NCBI GenBank assembly: GCA_051881455.1
Contig: JBJEPX010000011.1
Span: 1-17,246, forward strand
Length of the DNA: 17,246 nucleotides
Direction of reading: 5' to 3'
Source: Fimenecus sp051881455
GTDB lineage: Bacteria; Bacillota; Clostridia; Oscillospirales; Acutalibacteraceae
Made by a program: the position numbers and the translations under genes. Of the stretch, positions 13,648 through 17,246 are shown piece by piece (within the stretch, counting starts at the first letter, position 1; each line of letters starts with the position of its first letter). The notes below the pieces were generated by a model. The model was not told where the DNA came from. It did no database searches and saw only the letters and a list, made by a program, of their open reading frames with translations.

Positions 13648-14376
13648 ATGAAAACTTACCAAATTCATTTAATCCGTCACGCAATGACTTCGGGAAATTT
13701 AGAGGGCAGATACATAGGTCATACCGATGTGCCCGTTTGCAAAGAGGGAATGGCACAGCTGCACGATATTATTGAAAATTACGGCAGTTACCCTGAGGTG
13801 GACGCCGTATTTTCAAGTCCTCTCAAAAGATGCCTTGAAACCGCAAAAGCCATTTATCCCGATAAGAACCCCATTGTGCTTGACGACCTTATAGAATACG
13901 ACTTCGGCGAGTTTGAGGGAAAAACAGCCGAGGAGCTTCAAAAGGACGAGGATTTCGCAGAGTGGCTCAGCGGCACAAATCCAAATAAAGCCGCGCCTTT
14001 CGGCGACAGTCAGGTTCGTTTTAATTACCGCGTCTGCTCCTGTTTTGAAAAAATTGTTGACGGAGTAATCCGTTCGGGTGTAAAAAACACGGCGGTAATA
14101 ACCCACGGCGGTGTGATAATGTCCATAATGGCGGCATATGCTCTGCCCGAGGCGCCCATGCACGAATGGCTTACACCCAACTGCTGCGGATATACAATCA
14201 GAATTACTCCGTCAATCTGGTCAAGAGGTATGAAGGTGGAGGCTATCGCAGAGTGCCCCGCCGAGAGTGTAACCGAGGACGAGGAAAGGGAACTTTGGGA
14301 TATTTATGACCCCGAAAAGGATGAATATGATGTTGAGTATTGGGAAAATGATAAAAATTTCCCAGAAGAACAATAA
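13648..14376 (+). CDS. Histidine-phosphatase (phosphoglycerate-mutase-like) family protein
   Basis: 242 residues with a CAGGAG ribosome site (13635-13640). It has the branch-1 histidine phosphatase core: LIRHAMT (8-14; the usual RHG is RHA, with H11 as the phosphoacceptor), SSPLKRC (56-62), the acid in LIEYDFGEFEG (E83) and the second His in THGGVI (H153). This matches broad-specificity or alpha-ribazole-phosphatase-like enzymes more than glycolytic mutases, which are larger and have extra conserved loops. Residues 195-242 form an unusual acidic tail rich in Asp, Glu and Tyr. Substrate unknown. It has its own start region shared with the divergent regulator and is followed by the uxu promoter. 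Confidence 0.8.
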   Translation: MKTYQIHLIRHAMTSGNLEGRYIGHTDVPVCKEGMAQLHDIIENYGSYPEVDAVFSSPLKRCLETAKAIYPDKNPIVLDDLIEYDFGEFEGKTAEELQKDEDFAEWLSGTNPNKAAPFGDSQVRFNYRVCSCFEKIVDGVIRSGVKNTAVITHGGVIMSIMAAYALPEAPMHEWLTPNCCGYTIRITPSIWSRGMKVEAIAECPAESVTEDEERELWDIYDPEKDEYDVEYWENDKNFPEEQ

Positions 14377-14384
14377 ATATTACC

Positions 14385-14413
14385 TTGAATTGATAATAAT
14401 ACGGTGATAAAAT
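14385..14413 (+). promoter_or_regulatory. Promoter of the hexuronate operon
   Basis: TTGAAT (14385-14390) and TAAAAT (14408-14413), 17 bp apart, lie in the 69-bp gap before uxuA. The AGGAGG ribosome site follows at 14432-14437. No catabolite-repression site is evident. Confidence 0.5.
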
Positions 14414-14445
14414 AATGAAAATAAAAATAACAGGAGGATAAGCTT

Positions 14446-15510
14446 ATGCAAATGACAATTCGCTGGTTCGGCGGTGAAAAAGATACTGTCACTCTTTCGC
14501 AGATAAAGCAGATACCGGGCGTAACAGGCGTTGTTCCCGCGCTTCATTATCTGCCGGCAGGAGAAGTTTGGCCCATGGAGGATATTCTGAAAATGAAGTC
14601 CGAAATCGAGGCGGCAGGGCTTACAATGGAGTGCATTGAAAGCGTAAATATCCACGAAGATATTAAAATAGGACTTCCCACAAGAGATAAATACATTGAA
14701 AACTATAAAACCTGTATCCGTAACCTTGCAAAGGCGGGAGTAAAGGTGATTTGCTATAACTTTATGCCTGTTTTTGACTGGACAAGAACCGACCTCTCAA
14801 TGGATATGGGCGACGGCGCAACATGCCTTTCCTATGACGGCGTTCAGATAGAGGGCAAAAGCCCCGAGCAGATGTTTAAGGATATTGACGATAACTCAAA
14901 CGGCTACGCAATGCCCGGTTGGGAAACGGAAAGAATGCCCGAGATTAAAGAGCTTTTTGAGAAGTACAAAGGCGTTACAAAAGAGGATTTGTGGAATAAC
15001 CTCAAATATTTCCTCGAAGCAATTATGCCCGTTTGCGAGGAATGTGATGTTAAAATGGCTATCCACCCCGATGATCCGCCATGGGATATTTTCGGTCTGC
15101 CGAGAATTATCACAAACCGTGATGCCCTTAAAAAGCTTTTGACAATGGTTGATAATAAATATAACGGCTTAACCTTCTGCACAGGCTCTTTGGGTGCAAA
15201 TCTCGATAACGATTTGCCGTCAATGATTCGCGAATTCGGCGATAGAATATATTTCGCCCATCTCCGCAATGTTAAGGTGGAGGGCAGGCATTTTAATGAA
15301 ACCGCTCACGAGTCAGCCGAGGGCTCTCTTGATATGTATGAGATTGTCAAAGCGCTTAACGATGTGGGATTTGACGGTTACGTCCGTCCCGACCACGGCA
15401 GAATGATTTGGGGTGAGGTGGCGCGACCGGGCTACGGCCTTTTTGACAGAGCGCTGGGAGCCGCTTATCTCAACGGACTTTTTGAGGCCGTTGAAAAATC
15501 GGAGGAATAA
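14446..15510 (+). CDS. uxuA: Mannonate dehydratase
   Basis: 354 residues, full length for UxuA, with AGGAGG 8 bp before the ATG. A TIM-barrel enzyme that dehydrates D-mannonate to 2-keto-3-deoxy-D-gluconate in glucuronate breakdown, with a divalent metal. Family landmarks: MTIRWFG (3-9), YNFMPVFDWTRTDL (104-117), the metal-site IHPDDPPW (206-213), FCTGSLG (244-250), FAHLRNV (270-276) and the RPDHGRMIWGE near the C-terminus (314-324). The next gene begins 2 bp after the stop, so an operon is near certain. Confidence 0.95.
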   Translation: MQMTIRWFGGEKDTVTLSQIKQIPGVTGVVPALHYLPAGEVWPMEDILKMKSEIEAAGLTMECIESVNIHEDIKIGLPTRDKYIENYKTCIRNLAKAGVKVICYNFMPVFDWTRTDLSMDMGDGATCLSYDGVQIEGKSPEQMFKDIDDNSNGYAMPGWETERMPEIKELFEKYKGVTKEDLWNNLKYFLEAIMPVCEECDVKMAIHPDDPPWDIFGLPRIITNRDALKKLLTMVDNKYNGLTFCTGSLGANLDNDLPSMIREFGDRIYFAHLRNVKVEGRHFNETAHESAEGSLDMYEIVKALNDVGFDGYVRPDHGRMIWGEVARPGYGLFDRALGAAYLNGLFEAVEKSEE

Positions 15511-15512
15511 TT

Positions 15513-16361
15513 ATGGTACACGAAAATCTTAAAGGCAGAGTGGCTGTTGTAACAGGCGGCGGCGGAGTTCTTTGCGCCGATTTTGCCAAAACCCTTGCAA
15601 AACAGGGCGTTAAGGTTGCTGTTCTGGATTTGAACGAGCCTGCGGCTCAAAAGGTTGCCGATGAAATAAATGCGGACGGCGGTGTGGCTATTGCCGTCGG
15701 CTGTAATGTTCTTGAAAAAGAGAGCATGGAAAAAGCCCGTGAAATTGTAAACAGTAAACTCGGCACCTGCGATATTCTCTTAAACGGTGCAGGCGGAAAC
15801 AATCCCAAGGGCACAACCACCAAGGAAACACTTGAAAAAATCGACCTTGTAAACAAGGACGAGGATATAAAAACCTTCTTTGACCTTGATGCAAACGGAA
15901 TTTCCTTTGTATTCAACTTGAATTTTTTGGGAACTCTTATCCCTACGCAGGTTTTTGCCCGTGATATGGCGGAAAAAGAAAATACATGTATTGTTATGGT
16001 AACATCAATGAACGCATACCGTCCTCTTACAAAAATCCCCGCATATTCGGCGGCAAAGGCGGCGGTTAAAAACTTTACAGAGTTTATGGCGGTTCATTTT
16101 GCCGATGTTGGAATCCGTGTTAACGCTATTGCACCCGGATTTTTCTCAACAAATCAGAACAAAACATTGCTCTGGAATGAGGACGGTACTCCTACCGCAA
16201 GAACAGGCAAAATTCTCGCCGCAACTCCCATGAAACGCTTCGGCGAGGCACATGAGCTTGCAGGTGCATTGCTGTTCCTTTGTGATGAAGAGTATTCAAG
16301 CTTTATTACAGGTACGAGCATTTGTGTTGACGGCGGATTTTCCGCATATTCGGGGGTATAA
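15513..16361 (+). CDS. SDR-family D-mannonate/fructuronate oxidoreductase
   Basis: 282 residues, GGAGG site before the ATG. Classical short-chain dehydrogenase: nucleotide loop TGGGGVL (14-20), Asp39 at the end of beta-2 favouring NAD(H), NGAGG (91-95), catalytic Ser165, Tyr178 and Lys182 (YSAAK), and the IAPGF loop (206-210). Directly behind uxuA, it most likely interconverts D-fructuronate and D-mannonate, the step done in E. coli by the unrelated long-chain UxuB. SDR enzymes of this type (B. subtilis YjmF-like) fill that role in Firmicutes. The function rests on context plus family; a gluconate-type substrate is the main alternative. Confidence 0.82.
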   Translation: MVHENLKGRVAVVTGGGGVLCADFAKTLAKQGVKVAVLDLNEPAAQKVADEINADGGVAIAVGCNVLEKESMEKAREIVNSKLGTCDILLNGAGGNNPKGTTTKETLEKIDLVNKDEDIKTFFDLDANGISFVFNLNFLGTLIPTQVFARDMAEKENTCIVMVTSMNAYRPLTKIPAYSAAKAAVKNFTEFMAVHFADVGIRVNAIAPGFFSTNQNKTLLWNEDGTPTARTGKILAATPMKRFGEAHELAGALLFLCDEEYSSFITGTSICVDGGFSAYSGV

Positions 16362-16364
16362 GCT

Positions 16365-16565
16365 ATGAAACTGCTTATCCCTGCGATAATAATGTTTGTT
16401 GTGGGCATTATTCTTGCCGTTATAACAGCTGTTAAGTATTCAAAGGCTAAAAGAAAAGCCGATGATGAGGGCGCAGAATTTAATAATATGTCTTATGTAA
16501 TAAGAATTGCAGTTGTGTTTGCGCTCTTTGTTGCGGCACAGATTTTACTGTTTTTAAATAGATAG
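16365..16565 (+). CDS. Small two-helix membrane protein in the hexuronate operon
   Basis: 66 residues, ATG 3 bp after the previous stop. Two transmembrane segments (about 3-23 and 46-63) flank a short basic/acidic loop, YSKAKRKADDEGAEFNN. No recognised domain. It sits between the SDR gene and the sugar kinase with operon spacing (15 bp to the next ATG), so it is co-expressed with hexuronate catabolism. It is too small to be a transporter by itself; a transporter subunit or membrane tether is possible but unsupported. Confidence 0.7.
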   Translation: MKLLIPAIIMFVVGIILAVITAVKYSKAKRKADDEGAEFNNMSYVIRIAVVFALFVAAQILLFLNR

Positions 16566-16580
16566 TCGGAGGTAATTACA

Positions 16581-17246
16581 ATGGAACTGAATTTGAGAAA
16601 ACCCGAGGATTGCACCTTTGATATGATATCTCTCGGTGAAATAATGCTTCGCCTTGACCCGGGCGAGGGCAGAATTAAAACTGCCCGTAATTTCCGTGCT
16701 TGGGAGGGCGGCGGCGAATATAATGTAGCACGCGGACTTCGCCGTTGCTTCGGTCTTAAAACTGCGGTTGTAACCGCTTTTGCCGATAACGAGGTAGGCA
16801 GACTTATTGAAGATTTCATTTTGCAGGGCGGTGTTGATACCTCTCTTATAAAATGGGTTAAGTATGACGGTATCGGCAGAACAGTGCGTAACGGTCTGAA
16901 CTTTACCGAGAGAGGATACGGTATTCGCGGCGCAGTGGGTGTTTCCGACCGTGGAAATACTGCCGTTTCACAGCTTAAATCAGGCGATATTGATTGGGAT
17001 TATATTTTTGGAACTCTCGGCGTTCGCTGGCTTCATACAGGCGGAATCTTTGCCGCTCTTTCCGAAACAACAGCACAGGTTGCCATTGACGCTGTTAAAG
17101 CCGCTAAAAAATACGGCACAATAGTTTCTTATGACCTTAACTACCGTCCGTCACTTTGGAACGACATCGGCGGCAAGGCAAAGGCTCAGGAAGTAAATAA
17201 GGAAATTGCCAAATATATTGATGTTATGATTGGTAATGAAGAGGAT
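16581..17246 (+). CDS. kdgK: PfkB-family 2-keto-3-deoxygluconate kinase, 3' end outside window
   Basis: An open frame of 222 residues runs off the window; the family is usually about 310-350. CGGAGGT (16567-16573) precedes the ATG. PfkB signatures: MISLGEIMLRLDP near the start, the substrate motif EGGGEYNVARGLRRCFG, then DLNYRPSLW and NEED near the cut end. The ATP-binding DTxGAGD motif would lie beyond the window. Phosphorylating the product of UxuA to KDPG completes the pathway before an aldolase, which may follow. Other ribokinase-type sugars are possible, but position favours KDG. Confidence 0.85.
   Translation, partial: MELNLRKPEDCTFDMISLGEIMLRLDPGEGRIKTARNFRAWEGGGEYNVARGLRRCFGLKTAVVTAFADNEVGRLIEDFILQGGVDTSLIKWVKYDGIGRTVRNGLNFTERGYGIRGAVGVSDRGNTAVSQLKSGDIDWDYIFGTLGVRWLHTGGIFAALSETTAQVAIDAVKAAKKYGTIVSYDLNYRPSLWNDIGGKAKAQEVNKEIAKYIDVMIGNEED

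Overview
The window reads as a chromosomal segment of a Gram-positive, probably gut-associated Clostridia genome (Oscillospirales/Ruminococcaceae-like). This is inferred from the MurT/GatD-type pair, strong AGGAGG-like ribosome sites, TTGACA/TATAAT-type promoters, the Rhs tip type, the hexuronate genes and the many short GTAGGGG and GGGGACGG palindromic repeats. No rRNA, tRNA, CRISPR array or intact transposase is visible.

Region 1 (1-2667): the 3' end of a small membrane-protein gene, a repeat-filled spacer with a clear promoter, then a two-gene operon. The operon encodes a MurT-like Mur ligase and a GatD-like glutamine amidotransferase. The GatD-like protein lacks the catalytic Cys and His of the family, and its MurT-like partner is altered in a conserved motif, so the usual lipid II amidation reaction should not be assumed.

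Region 2 (2668-7030): an accessory, repeat-rich island. It holds a 5'-truncated Rhs gene whose AT-rich C-terminal tip is an Amidase_6-type (papain/NlpC-like) domain. A translationally coupled membrane-anchored protein follows and is a candidate immunity partner. Further on are a 58-residue orphan gene, a second Rhs core fragment that repeats 348 bp of the first, and a stray gene 3' end. Rhs fragments abut GGGGACGG-type repeats at three separate breakpoints. At least three structured repeat families are packed here, including a ~105-bp three-hairpin repeat in two copies and GTAGGGG palindromes whose arms co-vary.

Region 3 (6905-12927): an apparent five-gene operon with a good promoter: rlmB, a P1B-type ATPase-like protein that has lost its catalytic motifs, an MgtC/SapB-family membrane protein, a TrmN6-like methyltransferase and rsmI. 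Spacings run from +35 bp to -11 bp. It joins three RNA methyltransferases to two membrane proteins of unknown role.

Region 4 (12909-14376): an XRE-family regulator on the minus strand overlaps the 3' end of rsmI by 19 bp. It diverges from a histidine-phosphatase gene across an AT-rich spacer with inverted repeats.

Region 5 (14385-17246, running off the window): a hexuronate catabolic operon with uxuA (mannonate dehydratase), an SDR-type mannonate/fructuronate oxidoreductase, a two-helix small membrane protein and a PfkB-type KDG kinase cut by the window end. Together these would convert fructuronate via mannonate to 2-keto-3-deoxygluconate and its 6-phosphate.
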